The notes under the pieces are model-generated. The model ran no database searches. It was not told the origin of the DNA and worked only from the letters and a program-made list of their open reading frames with translations. The translations under genes and the position numbers were made by a program. Below, in pieces: positions 4,956-14,800 of a stretch of 23,648 bases of DNA; position 1 is the stretch's first letter, and the number at the start of each line of letters is the position of its first letter. Source of the DNA: an uncultured Holdemanella sp. (GTDB lineage Bacteria > Bacillota_I > Bacilli_A > Erysipelotrichales > Erysipelotrichaceae); contig NZ_CAKVJB010000036.1 in assembly GCF_934754935.1 (NCBI RefSeq), positions 1-23,648 on the forward strand, in the 5' to 3' direction.

Positions 4956-7900
4956 TGCCTAAACGTACAGACATTAAAAAAATCTTAGTAATCGGATCTG
5001 GACCTATCGTAATTGGACAGGCCGCAGAATTTGACTATGCAGGATCTCAAGCATGTCAATCACTTCGTGAAGAAGGATATGAAGTTATCTTAATTAACTC
5101 AAACCCAGCCACAATTATGACTGATTCAACTATCGCAGACCGTGTATATATTGAACCAATCAATTTGGATTTCGCAAAACGCGTTATCTATAAAGAAAGA
5201 CCAGATGCAATCTTAGGATCATTAGGTGGTCAAACAGGATTAAACTTAGTTGTAGAATTACATGAAGATGGAATTTTAGATGAATATGGCGTAGAAATTC
5301 TAGGAACAGATTTACTTGCAATCAACCGAGCAGAAGACCGTGAATTATTCCGCTCTTTAATGCAAGACATCAATGAACCAGTACCAGAAAGTACAATCGT
5401 TCATACAGTTGATGAAGCCGTTGCATTCTGTGAAACATTAGGATATCCAGTTGTAGTTCGTCCAGCTTATACACTTGGTGGAACTGGTGGAGGTTTCGCT
5501 GATGATGAAGAAGAATTAAGAGACATCTGCGATGCGGGATTAAAAGCAAGTCCAGTTCACCAATGTTTAATTGAACAAAGTATTGCGGGATATAAAGAAA
5601 TCGAATACGAAGTAATCCGTGATGCCAATGACAACGCAATCGTAGTCTGCAGCATGGAAAATGTGGACCCAGTTGGTGTGCACACAGGAGATAGTTTTGT
5701 AGTGGCTCCCGTACAAACTTTAACAGATCGTGAAAACGCAATGTTGAGTAGCGCATCTTTAAAAATTATTCGTGCATTAAAAATCTGTGGTGGATGTAAC
5801 GTACAGTTGGCATTGAATCCAACAAGCTTTAAATATTATGTCATCGAAGTAAACCCTCGTGTATCTCGTTCATCAGCTTTGGCTAGTAAGGCAACAGGAT
5901 ATCCAATCGCAAAAATTTCTGCAAAATTGGCAGTAGGATTAACATTAGACGAAATCTTAAACCCAGTTACTAAAAACAGCTATGCATGTTTCGAACCAAC
6001 TGTTGATTATGTAGTAAGTAAATTTGCGCGATTCCCATTCGACAAATTCCCTAATGCAGACCGTCATTTAGGAACGCAGATGAAGGCAACTGGTGAAGTT
6101 ATGTCCATTGGACGTACTTTTGAAGAATCTTTCTTAAAGGCTATTCGTTCTTTAGAAATGAAAGTAGATCATTTGTATAAAAAGGAATTGGCTGAATTAT
6201 CTAAGGAAGAATTACTTGAAAAAATCAAAAAGTGCGATGATGAAAGAATCTTTGCTGTTACACAATGGTTACGCAATGGATATGATTTAGAAACAGTAAT
6301 CGATGCAACTAAGATCGACCGTTTCTTCTTATGGCACATCCAAAGAATTGTTGATTTAGAAACATTGATGAATGAAAATCCAAAAGATGTTGCGGTTTTA
6401 AGAACATTGAAAGAAAACGGATTCTCAGACAGCTACATTGCGCGTAACTGGAACATGAAAGAATTCGATTTATATAATTTGCGTAGAGAAAATGGAATCA
6501 TTCCGGTTTATAAAAAAGTAGATACTTGTGCTGGTGAATTTGTCAGTGCAACACCATACTTATATTCAAGCTACGATCAGGAAAATGAATCTGAAGTCAG
6601 TGATCGCAAAAAAATCATTGTTTTAGGTTCAGGACCAATCCGTATCGGACAAGGTGTTGAATTTGACTATGCGACAGTACACTGTGTTGAAACATTAAGA
6701 GATGCAGGATATGAAGCTATCATCATCAACAACAACCCAGAAACCGTATCAACCGATTTCTCAATTAGTGACAAATTGTATTTTGAACCATTAACTACAG
6801 AAGATGTAATGCACGTAATTGATTTAGAAAAACCATTGGGTGTTATCGTTCAATTTGGTGGACAAACAGCTATTAACTTAGCCGATTCATTAGTAGAACA
6901 TGGTGTTAAGATTCTAGGTACTTCACTACACTCTATTGATTTAGCGGAGGACCGTCATGAATTTGAGGCTATGTTACACAAATTGAATATTCCTCAACCA
7001 CAAGGTGAAACTGCAGTAACAGTTGAAGAATCATTAGTCATTGCCAATAAGATTGGTTATCCAGTATTAGTACGTCCAAGCTATGTATTGGGTGGTCGTG
7101 CTATGGAAATTGTGCATAATGATGATGAATTAAGAGTCTATATGGCAACAGCTGTAAAAGAAATCAGTCATGATGCACCAATCTTAGTTGATAAATATAT
7201 CGTTGGTAAAGAATTAGAAATCGATGCGATTGCGGATGGAAAGAATGTATATATTCCAGGTGTAATGGAACATATTGAGCGTGCCGGTGTTCACTCTGGT
7301 GACTCAATTTCGGTATATCCAACTCAGACAATTTCTCAACAAGTGAAAGATACGATTATTGATTATGGAACAAGAATTGGTAAAGGTTTTGAATTTGTTG
7401 GTTTATACAACATTCAGTTTATTGTAGATAAAGAAGACAATGTATATGTATTAGAGGTAAACCCACGTTCATCTCGTACTGTACCATTCTTATCTAAGAT
7501 TACAGGTGTTCCTATGAGTTATATCGCTACACAGGCTATCTTAGGAAAATCAATTGAAGAACAAGGATATACTCCAGGATATCATCCAGAAGAAGAAAAC
7601 CGTGTATTCGTTAAGGCTCCAGTATTCTCATTCGCAAAATTACGTAGTGTAGATACAGTGTTAGGACCTGAAATGAAGTCTACAGGTGAGGCTTTGGGTA
7701 GCGATGTAAACTTAGAAAAAGCATTGTATAAGGCATTGGTTGCGAGTGGTGTAAGTGTTCCAACTCATGGCAATGTATTAATGACAATTGATGATGAAAA
7801 CAAGCAAGAAGCATTAGAATTAGCGAAACGCTTTGCGAATATCGGATATGGAATCTATGCAACAAAGGGTACTGCAGACGTATTTGAAGCTGAAGGTTTG

Positions 7901-8158
7901 TATGTTCATCGTGCTAGTAAGATTGAAACAGAAGATGGTAAAAACGTATTAGATATTATTCGTAATGGACGTGTAAATTTCGTTATTAATACAATGTCAA
8001 ATAAAAAGAACACAAGTGCTGATGGATTCTTGATTCGTCGTGTGTCTGCAGAAAACAATATTTCTTGTATGACAAGCTTAGATACAGCACATGCTTTAGT
8101 GAAAGTTTTAGAATCATTGAGTTTCTCAATGATTTCTATGAATGAAATGGGGAAATAA
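4955..8158 (+). CDS. carB: carbamoyl-phosphate synthase large subunit, first copy
   Basis: 1067 residues, full length. Makes carbamoyl phosphate from bicarbonate, ammonia and two ATP. Two ATP-grasp synthetase halves are visible: 'RPAYTLGGTGGGF', 'HTGDS', 'VQLALNP' and 'EVNPRVSRSSALASK' in the first; 'RPSYVLGGRAMEI', 'HSGDS' and 'EVNPRSSRTVPFLSK' in the second. An oligomerisation region lies between them, with a MGS-like allosteric domain at the C-terminus. No active-site loss was noticed, in contrast to the CarA before it. It could therefore work with free ammonia, or pair with the intact CarA at 10756. Parts are almost identical in DNA to the second copy, suggesting gene conversion. Confidence 0.95.
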   Translation: MPKRTDIKKILVIGSGPIVIGQAAEFDYAGSQACQSLREEGYEVILINSNPATIMTDSTIADRVYIEPINLDFAKRVIYKERPDAILGSLGGQTGLNLVVELHEDGILDEYGVEILGTDLLAINRAEDRELFRSLMQDINEPVPESTIVHTVDEAVAFCETLGYPVVVRPAYTLGGTGGGFADDEEELRDICDAGLKASPVHQCLIEQSIAGYKEIEYEVIRDANDNAIVVCSMENVDPVGVHTGDSFVVAPVQTLTDRENAMLSSASLKIIRALKICGGCNVQLALNPTSFKYYVIEVNPRVSRSSALASKATGYPIAKISAKLAVGLTLDEILNPVTKNSYACFEPTVDYVVSKFARFPFDKFPNADRHLGTQMKATGEVMSIGRTFEESFLKAIRSLEMKVDHLYKKELAELSKEELLEKIKKCDDERIFAVTQWLRNGYDLETVIDATKIDRFFLWHIQRIVDLETLMNENPKDVAVLRTLKENGFSDSYIARNWNMKEFDLYNLRRENGIIPVYKKVDTCAGEFVSATPYLYSSYDQENESEVSDRKKIIVLGSGPIRIGQGVEFDYATVHCVETLRDAGYEAIIINNNPETVSTDFSISDKLYFEPLTTEDVMHVIDLEKPLGVIVQFGGQTAINLADSLVEHGVKILGTSLHSIDLAEDRHEFEAMLHKLNIPQPQGETAVTVEESLVIANKIGYPVLVRPSYVLGGRAMEIVHNDDELRVYMATAVKEISHDAPILVDKYIVGKELEIDAIADGKNVYIPGVMEHIERAGVHSGDSISVYPTQTISQQVKDTIIDYGTRIGKGFEFVGLYNIQFIVDKEDNVYVLEVNPRSSRTVPFLSKITGVPMSYIATQAILGKSIEEQGYTPGYHPEEENRVFVKAPVFSFAKLRSVDTVLGPEMKSTGEALGSDVNLEKALYKALVASGVSVPTHGNVLMTIDDENKQEALELAKRFANIGYGIYATKGTADVFEAEGLYVHRASKIETEDGKNVLDIIRNGRVNFVINTMSNKKNTSADGFLIRRVSAENNISCMTSLDTAHALVKVLESLSFSMISMNEMGK

Positions 8159-8159
8159 T

Positions 8160-8885
8160 ATGCAAGAATTTGCGAACATTCTATCGAATGTGGAAATCGC
8201 AAAAGATATTTGGAAAATGGAATTGAAAACAAACTTAGCTAAAACAGCTAAGCCTGGTCAATTCATTGAAATCACAGTTCCAGGTTTCTATTTGCGAAGA
8301 CCAATCTCGATTAGTGAAATTAAAGAAGATGTTTTGGTTATCATCTATAAAGTGCTTGGAGAAGGTACTTTAAAAATGACTGAACTTGAAGGAAAATTAG
8401 ATATCTTTGGTCCTTTAGGAAATGGTTTTCCAATTGAAGACAAAGAAGAAGTATTATTGATTGGTGGCGGTGTTGGTGTACCACCACTATATGAAACTGC
8501 GAAACAATATTTAAGTAAAAATGCACGTGTAACAGTTGTTCTAGGTGCAAATGATGCAGATAGCGTATTCTATGTGGATGAATTTAAGTCACTTGGGTGT
8601 GATGTATATGTCGCAACAATGGATGGCTCATTAGGAACAAAGGGTACGGCATTGGATGCGATCAAAGAAAACAATGTGACATGTAACTTTGTACTTAGCT
8701 GTGGACCTTTACCTATGTTGAAGGCAATCAACGAACAATATAGTGAAGGATATATTTCATTAGAAGCTCGTATGGCATGTGGTCTAGGTGCTTGCATGGG
8801 ATGTGTTGTAAAAGATGTAGAAGGACATTCATTACGTGTATGCAAGGATGGTCCAGTATTTGAAATGGGAAAGGTGGCTTTATAA
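8160..8885 (+). CDS. pyrK: dihydroorotate dehydrogenase B electron-transfer subunit
   Basis: 241 residues from ATG 8160, which follows the carB stop by one base with GGGGA just upstream; a longer reading from 8142 would lie inside carB and is less likely. PyrK passes electrons from the PyrD flavin to NAD+. The FAD-binding 'YLRRPISIS' (44-52), the nucleotide-binding 'LLIGGGVGVPPL' (99-110) and the [2Fe-2S] cysteines C207, C212, C215 and C228 are visible. Its presence shows that the adjacent PyrD is the NAD-dependent class 1B type. It overlaps pyrD by one base. Confidence 0.95.
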   Translation: MQEFANILSNVEIAKDIWKMELKTNLAKTAKPGQFIEITVPGFYLRRPISISEIKEDVLVIIYKVLGEGTLKMTELEGKLDIFGPLGNGFPIEDKEEVLLIGGGVGVPPLYETAKQYLSKNARVTVVLGANDADSVFYVDEFKSLGCDVYVATMDGSLGTKGTALDAIKENNVTCNFVLSCGPLPMLKAINEQYSEGYISLEARMACGLGACMGCVVKDVEGHSLRVCKDGPVFEMGKVAL

Positions 8886-9793
8886 TGGATATTTCAGTAA
8901 AACTACCCGGATTGAATTTAAAAAATCCAATTATTCCAGCTAGTGGATGTTTTGGATTTGGTAAAGAATATGCCGAACTATATGATTTAAGTGTATTAGG
9001 TGGTATTGCCATCAAATCAGCTACGCCACAAGAGCGTTTTGGAAATCCTACGCCAAGAATTGCCGAAACTCCAATGGGAATGTTGAATGCGATTGGTCTA
9101 CAAAATAAGGGTGTAGATTCTATTATTGAAAATGAGCTTCCATTCCTTGCACAGTATGATACAGAAATCATGGCCAATGTTGCCGGTGCATGTGAAGAAG
9201 GTTATGTAGAGGTTATCAAAAAATTAAATGATCAGCCAGTAATTAAGGCTTATGAATTAAATATTTCTTGTCCTAATGTAAAACATGGTGGTATTGGTTT
9301 GGGTACGAAACCTGAGCTTGCAGCACATGTGACTAAGATTTGTAAGGAAGCAGCTACAAAACCTGTATATGTGAAGTTATCTCCGAATGTAACAGATATT
9401 GTAGAAATTGCCAAAGCCGTTGAAGAAGCAGGTGCCGATGGTATTGTATTGATCAATACACTAATGGGTATGCGTATCAATTTAAAGACGGGAAAACCAT
9501 TACTTGCGAATGTAACAGGTGGTCTTTCTGGTCCTGCCATTAAGCCAGTTGCCTTAAGAATGGTATATCAAGTAGCGCAGGCCGTAAATATTCCGATCAT
9601 TGGTGTTGGTGGAATTACTTGTGCAGAAGATGTATTAGAATTTTTAAATGCGGGAGCAAGCGCTGTTGAAGTGGGTGCTCAAAACTTTGTAGATCCTTAT
9701 GTATGTCCAAAAATCATTGAGGATCTACCAAAAGTATTAGAGAAATATGGATATAAGAATATTGAAGAAGCAGTTGGAAGGAGTTTTAAATAA
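8885..9793 (+). CDS. pyrD: dihydroorotate dehydrogenase B catalytic subunit
   Basis: 302 residues. FMN enzyme oxidising dihydroorotate to orotate. 'ELNISCPNVKHGG' holds the active-site Cys129 typical of class 1 enzymes, Lys44 lies in 'IAIKSAT', and 'IIGVGGITCAEDVLEFLNAGASAVEVG' contains the FMN-phosphate loop. It starts in the TAATG overlap with pyrK and overlaps pyrF in the same way, giving tight translational coupling of the K-D-F group. Confidence 0.96.
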   Translation: MDISVKLPGLNLKNPIIPASGCFGFGKEYAELYDLSVLGGIAIKSATPQERFGNPTPRIAETPMGMLNAIGLQNKGVDSIIENELPFLAQYDTEIMANVAGACEEGYVEVIKKLNDQPVIKAYELNISCPNVKHGGIGLGTKPELAAHVTKICKEAATKPVYVKLSPNVTDIVEIAKAVEEAGADGIVLINTLMGMRINLKTGKPLLANVTGGLSGPAIKPVALRMVYQVAQAVNIPIIGVGGITCAEDVLEFLNAGASAVEVGAQNFVDPYVCPKIIEDLPKVLEKYGYKNIEEAVGRSFK

Positions 9794-10491
9794 TGAGTAA
9801 GACAATTGTAGCATTAGATTTTTCGAGTAAAGAAGAAGTTGTAGATTTCTTAAAACAATTTGATGAACCAGTATATGTAAAGATTGGTATGGAATTAACA
9901 TATGCGTGTGGTTTAGAAATGGTAAAAACAGTGAAGGAAATGGGTCACCACATTTTCTTAGATTTGAAATTGCATGATATTCCAAACACAGTTAAGGGTG
10001 GAATGAAAAACTTAGCGAACTTAGGTGTAGATATTGTCAATGTACACTGTGCTGGTGGTATCGCGATGATGAAGGCTGCCATTGATGGCTTGAATGAAGG
10101 AGCTAAAGGTGGAAAACGCCCTATGTGTATTGGTGTAACTCAGCTTACAAGTACTTCTAAAGAAGCTATGAATAACGAATTGGGAATTCCTGGTGAAGTA
10201 ATTGACTGTGTTATTAAATACGCTAAGAATGCGAAAGAAGCAGGCTTAGATGGTGTTGTATGTTCCGTACATGAAGCTAAGGCAATTCATGAAGCTTGTG
10301 GAGAAGACTTCTTAACAGTTACTCCAGGTATTCGTTTGGCAAGTGATTCTAAAGATGATCAAAAGCGTGTTGCGACTCCTGCATTTGCGAAAGAACAAGG
10401 TTGTGATTATATCGTAGTTGGTCGTTCAATTACGAAGAGTGCTAACCCAGTTGAAACATATAAGGAAATTGAAGCAACGATGTCAAAATAA
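9793..10491 (+). CDS. pyrF: orotidine 5'-phosphate decarboxylase
   Basis: 232 residues. Decarboxylates OMP to UMP, the last step of the pathway. The catalytic Lys/Asp network is visible in 'FLDLKLHDIPNT' (Asp57, Lys59, Asp62), and the phosphate-binding segments in 'VTPGIRLASD' and 'YIVVGRSITKS'. It starts within the TAATG overlap with pyrD and is the last gene before a strong terminator. Orotate phosphoribosyltransferase (pyrE), needed to supply its substrate, is not present in the window. Confidence 0.97.
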   Translation: MSKTIVALDFSSKEEVVDFLKQFDEPVYVKIGMELTYACGLEMVKTVKEMGHHIFLDLKLHDIPNTVKGGMKNLANLGVDIVNVHCAGGIAMMKAAIDGLNEGAKGGKRPMCIGVTQLTSTSKEAMNNELGIPGEVIDCVIKYAKNAKEAGLDGVVCSVHEAKAIHEACGEDFLTVTPGIRLASDSKDDQKRVATPAFAKEQGCDYIVVGRSITKSANPVETYKEIEATMSK

Positions 10492-10516
10492 GGTGTGAGA
10501 AATCACATCTTTTTTT
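10490..10516 (+). terminator. terminator of the pyr operon
   Basis: A 9-bp stem (10490-10498 with 10503-10511, one G-U) closed by a GAAA tetraloop, followed by a run of T. The core GTGTGA-GAAA-TCACA recurs at the end of the second carB (15033) and at 15447. Confidence 0.9.
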
Positions 10517-10526
10517 AACTTTTTTA

Positions 10527-10554
10527 TTGAAATTTTTATGATTTGTGGTAGTAT
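10527..10554 (+). promoter_or_regulatory. promoter of the second carAB locus, a copy of the pyr promoter
   Basis: TTGAAA (10527-10532), a 16-base spacer and TGG-TAGTAT (-10 at 10549-10554), the same elements and spacing as at 1624-1651. It starts only ten bases after the pyr terminator, so the second locus is an independent transcription unit. Confidence 0.7.
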
Positions 10555-10563
10555 ACTAAACAG

Positions 10564-10584
10564 AAAAAATAAAGTATTTTTTTT
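10564..10584 (+). other. A/T-only hairpin in the leader of the second locus
   Basis: AAAAAATA (10564-10571) can pair with TATTTTTT (10575-10582) across a three-base loop, ending in a T-run. It occupies the place of the strong terminator at 1668-1702 in the first leader but has no G-C pairs. It may be a decayed form or a U-rich pause site. Confidence 0.3.
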
Positions 10585-10600
10585 CAAAAGGAGGATACGT

Positions 10601-10735
10601 ATGATCAAGAATCCAGTTTTATTCGTGAAAAAAACGTCAGTGATCGAGATGAATAGTATTCTTCGTAGTGCTATACTTTTTAATAGTTCCCTTAAAGATT
10701 GGCAATGCGTTATTTGCTAATCTTTTTTTTGAGTA
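10601..10735 (+). pseudogene. pyrB: 5' remnant of pyrB, now a 39-codon ORF that may act as a leader peptide
   Basis: A strong ribosome site (AAAAGGAGG) precedes ATG 10601. The 39-residue product aligns with PyrB residues 1-35: 'SVxxxNSILRSAILFNSSLKDWQ' against the SVEDIYSILDDARLFNSS-KDWQ segment. A deletion then shifts the frame to CVIC and a stop at 10718-10720; the DNA resumes with the pyrB stretch GCTAATC plus eight T before being lost. By eye the first 69 bases are only about two-thirds identical to pyrB, while the next 36 differ at two positions. This unequal decay suggests that the hairpin, not the protein, has been kept. The rest of pyrB and all of pyrC are absent. Confidence 0.75.
10694..10730 (+). 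terminator. attenuator-like terminator overlapping the leader ORF stop
   Basis: AAAGATTGGCAA (10694-10705) pairs with TTGCTAATCTTT (10714-10725) over 12 bp (one G-U), with an eight-base loop and eight T (10723-10730). The stop codon of the 39-codon ORF (10718-10720) is in the 3' arm, so a ribosome reaching it would melt the stem. It lies 26 bases before carA. Confidence 0.65.
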
Positions 10736-10755
10736 AATAACAGAAAGGACAAATT

Positions 10756-11832
10756 ATGGAAAGACTTTTAATTTTAGAAGATGGAAGTGTATATCGTGGA
10801 ACTGCGTTTGGTAGTGACAACTTCCAAATTGGTGAATTGGTATTTAATACTTCAATGACGGGTTATCAGGAAATTTTAACAGATAACTCATATTGTGGAC
10901 AAATTGTAATGATGACATATCCATTAATTGGTAACTATGGAATCAATCGTGATGATAATGAAAGCATGGTTCCATGTGTATTTGGATTTGTAGTTAAAGA
11001 TTATTGTGAATTCCCAAGTAATTTTAGAAGCCAGGAAACTTTGGATGATTTCTTAAAAAGAGAAAATATTCCAGGAATTTATGATATTGATACACGTGAA
11101 ATCACAATGAAGATTCGTAATGTAGGTACGATGAAGGCTACTATGGCTGATGTGGATGCCAATGTGGATGCAATCGTTGCAGGTTTAAAGGCAGCTGATT
11201 TCTTACATGATCAAGTGGCTCGTGTTTCGACAAATAAAGTATTCCCAATCCCAAATCGTGGCAAGAAAGTTGTATTGATGGATTTTGGAGCAAAATTAGG
11301 TATTGTTCGTGAACTATCAAAGCGTGGATGTGATTTAGTTGTAGTTCCATATGATACACCAGCAAGTACAATCATGTCATATTGTCCAGATGGCGTTATG
11401 TTGTCAAATGGGCCTGGAGATCCAACGGATGTAAAAGTCGCAATTGAAACAATCAAAGAATTGATTCCTCAGACTGTTGTATTTGGAATTTGTTTAGGTC
11501 ATCAGTTGATTTCTTTGGCTTGTGGTGCAAAAACATATAAATTGAAATTTGGACACCGTGGAGCTAACCATCCAGTTGTCAATCTTTCAACTGGTAAAGT
11601 GGAAATTACTTCTCAAAACCATGGTTTTGCGGTAGATATTGATAGCTTAAAGGATACTCGTTTGGAAATGACACACCAAGCATTAAACGACAAGAGTTGC
11701 GAAGGTGTTCGTCATAAAGACTATCCTTGTTTTGCGGTGCAATATCACCCAGAAGCAAGTGCAGGACCAGAAGATTCTCGTTACTTGTTTGATCAATTTA
11801 TTGAATTAATGGAGGAGAATAAAAATGCCTAA
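10756..11832 (+). CDS. carA: carbamoyl-phosphate synthase small subunit (glutaminase), intact copy
   Basis: 358 residues. Hydrolyses glutamine and channels ammonia to CarB. The whole catalytic triad is present: Cys246 in 'FGICLGHQ', His331 and Glu333 in 'QYHPEASAGP'; 'SNGPGDP' and 'FGHRGANHPV' are also canonical. AAAGGA is upstream of ATG, and it overlaps carB by eight bases. With the first carA lacking the triad, this should be the only glutamine-using CarA in the window. Confidence 0.96.
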   Translation: MERLLILEDGSVYRGTAFGSDNFQIGELVFNTSMTGYQEILTDNSYCGQIVMMTYPLIGNYGINRDDNESMVPCVFGFVVKDYCEFPSNFRSQETLDDFLKRENIPGIYDIDTREITMKIRNVGTMKATMADVDANVDAIVAGLKAADFLHDQVARVSTNKVFPIPNRGKKVVLMDFGAKLGIVRELSKRGCDLVVVPYDTPASTIMSYCPDGVMLSNGPGDPTDVKVAIETIKELIPQTVVFGICLGHQLISLACGAKTYKLKFGHRGANHPVVNLSTGKVEITSQNHGFAVDIDSLKDTRLEMTHQALNDKSCEGVRHKDYPCFAVQYHPEASAGPEDSRYLFDQFIELMEENKNA

Positions 11833-14800
11833 ACGTACAGATATCAAAAAAATCTTAGTGATCGGTTCTGGTCCAATTATCATTGGCCAGGCTGCTGAAT
11901 TTGATTATGCCGGAAGTCAGGCATGTCAATCTCTTCGTGAAGAAGGGTATGAAGTTATCTTAATTAACTCAAACCCTGCTACAATCATGACAGATACAGC
12001 CATTGCAGATCGCGTTTATATTGAACCTTTGACTGTAGATTTCGCAAAGCGTGTTATTTATAAAGAAAGACCAGATGCCATTTTAGGATCATTAGGTGGT
12101 CAAACCGGATTGAACTTAGTTGTAGAATTACACGAAGATGGAATTTTGGATGAGTTTGGTGTAGAAATTTTAGGTACAGACTTACATGCGATCAATCGTG
12201 CAGAAGACCGTGAATTGTTCCGTTCTTTAATGCAGGAAATCAATGAGCCAGTACCAGAAAGTATGATTGTTCATACAGTAGAAGAAGCTGTTGAATTCGC
12301 AAAACGCGAAGGATATCCATTGGTTGTTCGTCCAGCTTATACACTTGGTGGAACGGGTGGAGGTTTCGCCGATGATGAGGCTGAACTTCGTGAAATTTGT
12401 GATTCTGGATTAAAGGCTAGTCCAGTACACCAATGTTTGATTGAACAAAGTATTGCTGGATATAAAGAAATTGAATATGAAGTAATGCGCGATGCCAAAG
12501 ATAATGCGATTGTTGTATGTAACATGGAAAATATTGATCCAGTAGGTGTGCATACAGGAGATAGTACGGTTGTTGCGCCAGTTCAAACTTTGACAGATCG
12601 TGAAAACCAAATGCTTCGTAATGCATCTTTAAAAATTATTCGTGCATTAAAGATCTGTGGCGGATGTAACGTACAGTTGGCATTAAATCCAAATAGTTTT
12701 AAATATTATGTCATCGAAGTTAACCCTCGTGTATCTCGTTCCTCAGCCTTGGCTAGTAAGGCAACAGGATATCCAATTGCGAAGATCAGTGCTAAATTAG
12801 CCGTTGGTTTAGGTCTAGATGAAATTATCAACCCAATCACTAAAACAAGTTATGCATGTTTTGAACCTGCATTAGATTATATTGTAACTAAGTTTGCACG
12901 TTTCCCATTTGATAAGTTTCCTAATGCAGATCGTCATTTAGGAACACAGATGAAGGCAACTGGTGAAATCATGTCCATTGGACGTAACTTTGAGGAATCT
13001 TTCTTGAAGGCTGTTCGTTCTTTAGAAATGAAAGTAGATCATATCTATAAAAAAGAATTGGTTGGATTATCTAAAGAAGAATTACTTGAAAAAATTAAAA
13101 AGTGCGATGATGAAAGAATCTTTGCTGTTACACAATGGTTACGTGATGGATATGATTTAGAAACGATTCATAATGTGACTAAAATGGATGATTTCTTCTT
13201 GTGTCATTTATTAAGAATTATCAGCTTAGAAAAGTTGATGATGGAAAATGTTAAGGACATTACCGTATTACGTAAATTAAAGAAATATGGATTTGCGGAT
13301 AGCTACATTGCGCGTAATTGGGATATGAAAGAATTCGATTTATATAATTTGCGTAAAGAAAATGGAATCATTCCAGTTTATAAAATGGTAGATACATGTG
13401 CGGGTGAATTTAAGAGTGCAACTCCATACTTCTACTCAAGTTATGATAATAAAAATGAATCTGAGGTAACAGACCGTAAAAAAATCGTTGTATTAGGTTC
13501 AGGACCAATCCGTATCGGACAGGGTGTTGAATTTGACTATGCGACAGTACATTGCGTACAGACTTTGCGTGAAGAAGGATATGAAGCCATCGTTATCAAC
13601 AACAACCCAGAAACAGTATCAACCGATTTCTCAATTAGTGACAAATTATATTTTGAACCACTAACTACAGAAGATGTAATGCACGTAATTGATTTAGAAA
13701 AACCATTGGGTGTTATTGTTCAATTTGGTGGACAAACAGCTATTAACTTAGCCGATTCATTAGTAGAACATGGTGTTAAGATTCTAGGTACTTCATTACA
13801 CTCTATTGATTTAGCGGAAGACCGTCATGAATTTGAGGCTATGTTACATAAATTGAATATTCCTCAACCACAAGGTGAAACAGCAGTAACTGTTGAAGAA
13901 TCATTAGTAATCGCAAATAAGATTGGTTATCCAGTATTAGTACGTCCAAGTTATGTATTGGGTGGTCGTGCTATGGAAATTGTACATAATGATGATGAAT
14001 TAAGAGTATATATGGCAACAGCTGTAAAAGAAATCAGTCATGATGCACCAATCTTAGTTGATAAATATATCGTTGGTAAAGAACTTGAAATCGATGCGAT
14101 TGCGGATGGAAAGAACGTATATATTCCAGGTGTAATGGAACATATTGAACGTGCTGGTATTCACTCAGGTGACTCTATCAGTGTATATCCTACACAAATT
14201 ATCAATGAGAAGGTTAAAGAAACAATCATTGATTATGGAACAAGAATCGGTGAAGGATTTGAATTCGTTGGTTTATACAACATTCAGTTCATTGTAGATA
14301 AAGAAAACAATGTCTATGTATTAGAGGTAAACCCACGTTCATCTCGTACTGTACCATTCTTATCTAAGATCACAGGTGTTCCTATGTCTCAGATTGCGAC
14401 TAAGTGTGTACTTGGTGAAAGTATTGAGGATCAAGGATTAACGCCTGGATATCATCCTGAAGATAAGGAAAGAGTATTCGTTAAGGCTCCAGTATTCTCA
14501 TTCGCAAAATTACGTAGTGTAGATACAGTGTTAGGACCTGAAATGAAGTCTACAGGTGAGGCTTTGGGTAGTGATGTAAACTTAGAAAAAGCGTTGTATA
14601 AAGCTTTAGTAGCTTCTGGAATCAATATTCCTTTACATGGAAGTGTATTACTAACAATTGATGATGATAATAAACAAGAAGCTTTAGAAATCGCAAAACG
14701 TTTCTACAACATTGGATATGGAATTTATGCGACGAAGGGTACAGCTAAATTCTTAGAAGATAATGGCTTATTTGTACATGTAGCTGCCAAAGTCAATGAG

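Noticed and set aside
5370..5756. Minus-strand ORFs inside carB, carA, pyrC and pyrD, for example 5370-5756
   Set aside because: They are antisense shadows of well-supported genes, with His/Leu-rich composition and no ribosome sites or known motifs.
10538..10600. Longer reading of the pyrB remnant beginning upstream of 10601
   Set aside because: It begins within the promoter and before the ribosome site; ATG 10601 aligns with the pyrB start.
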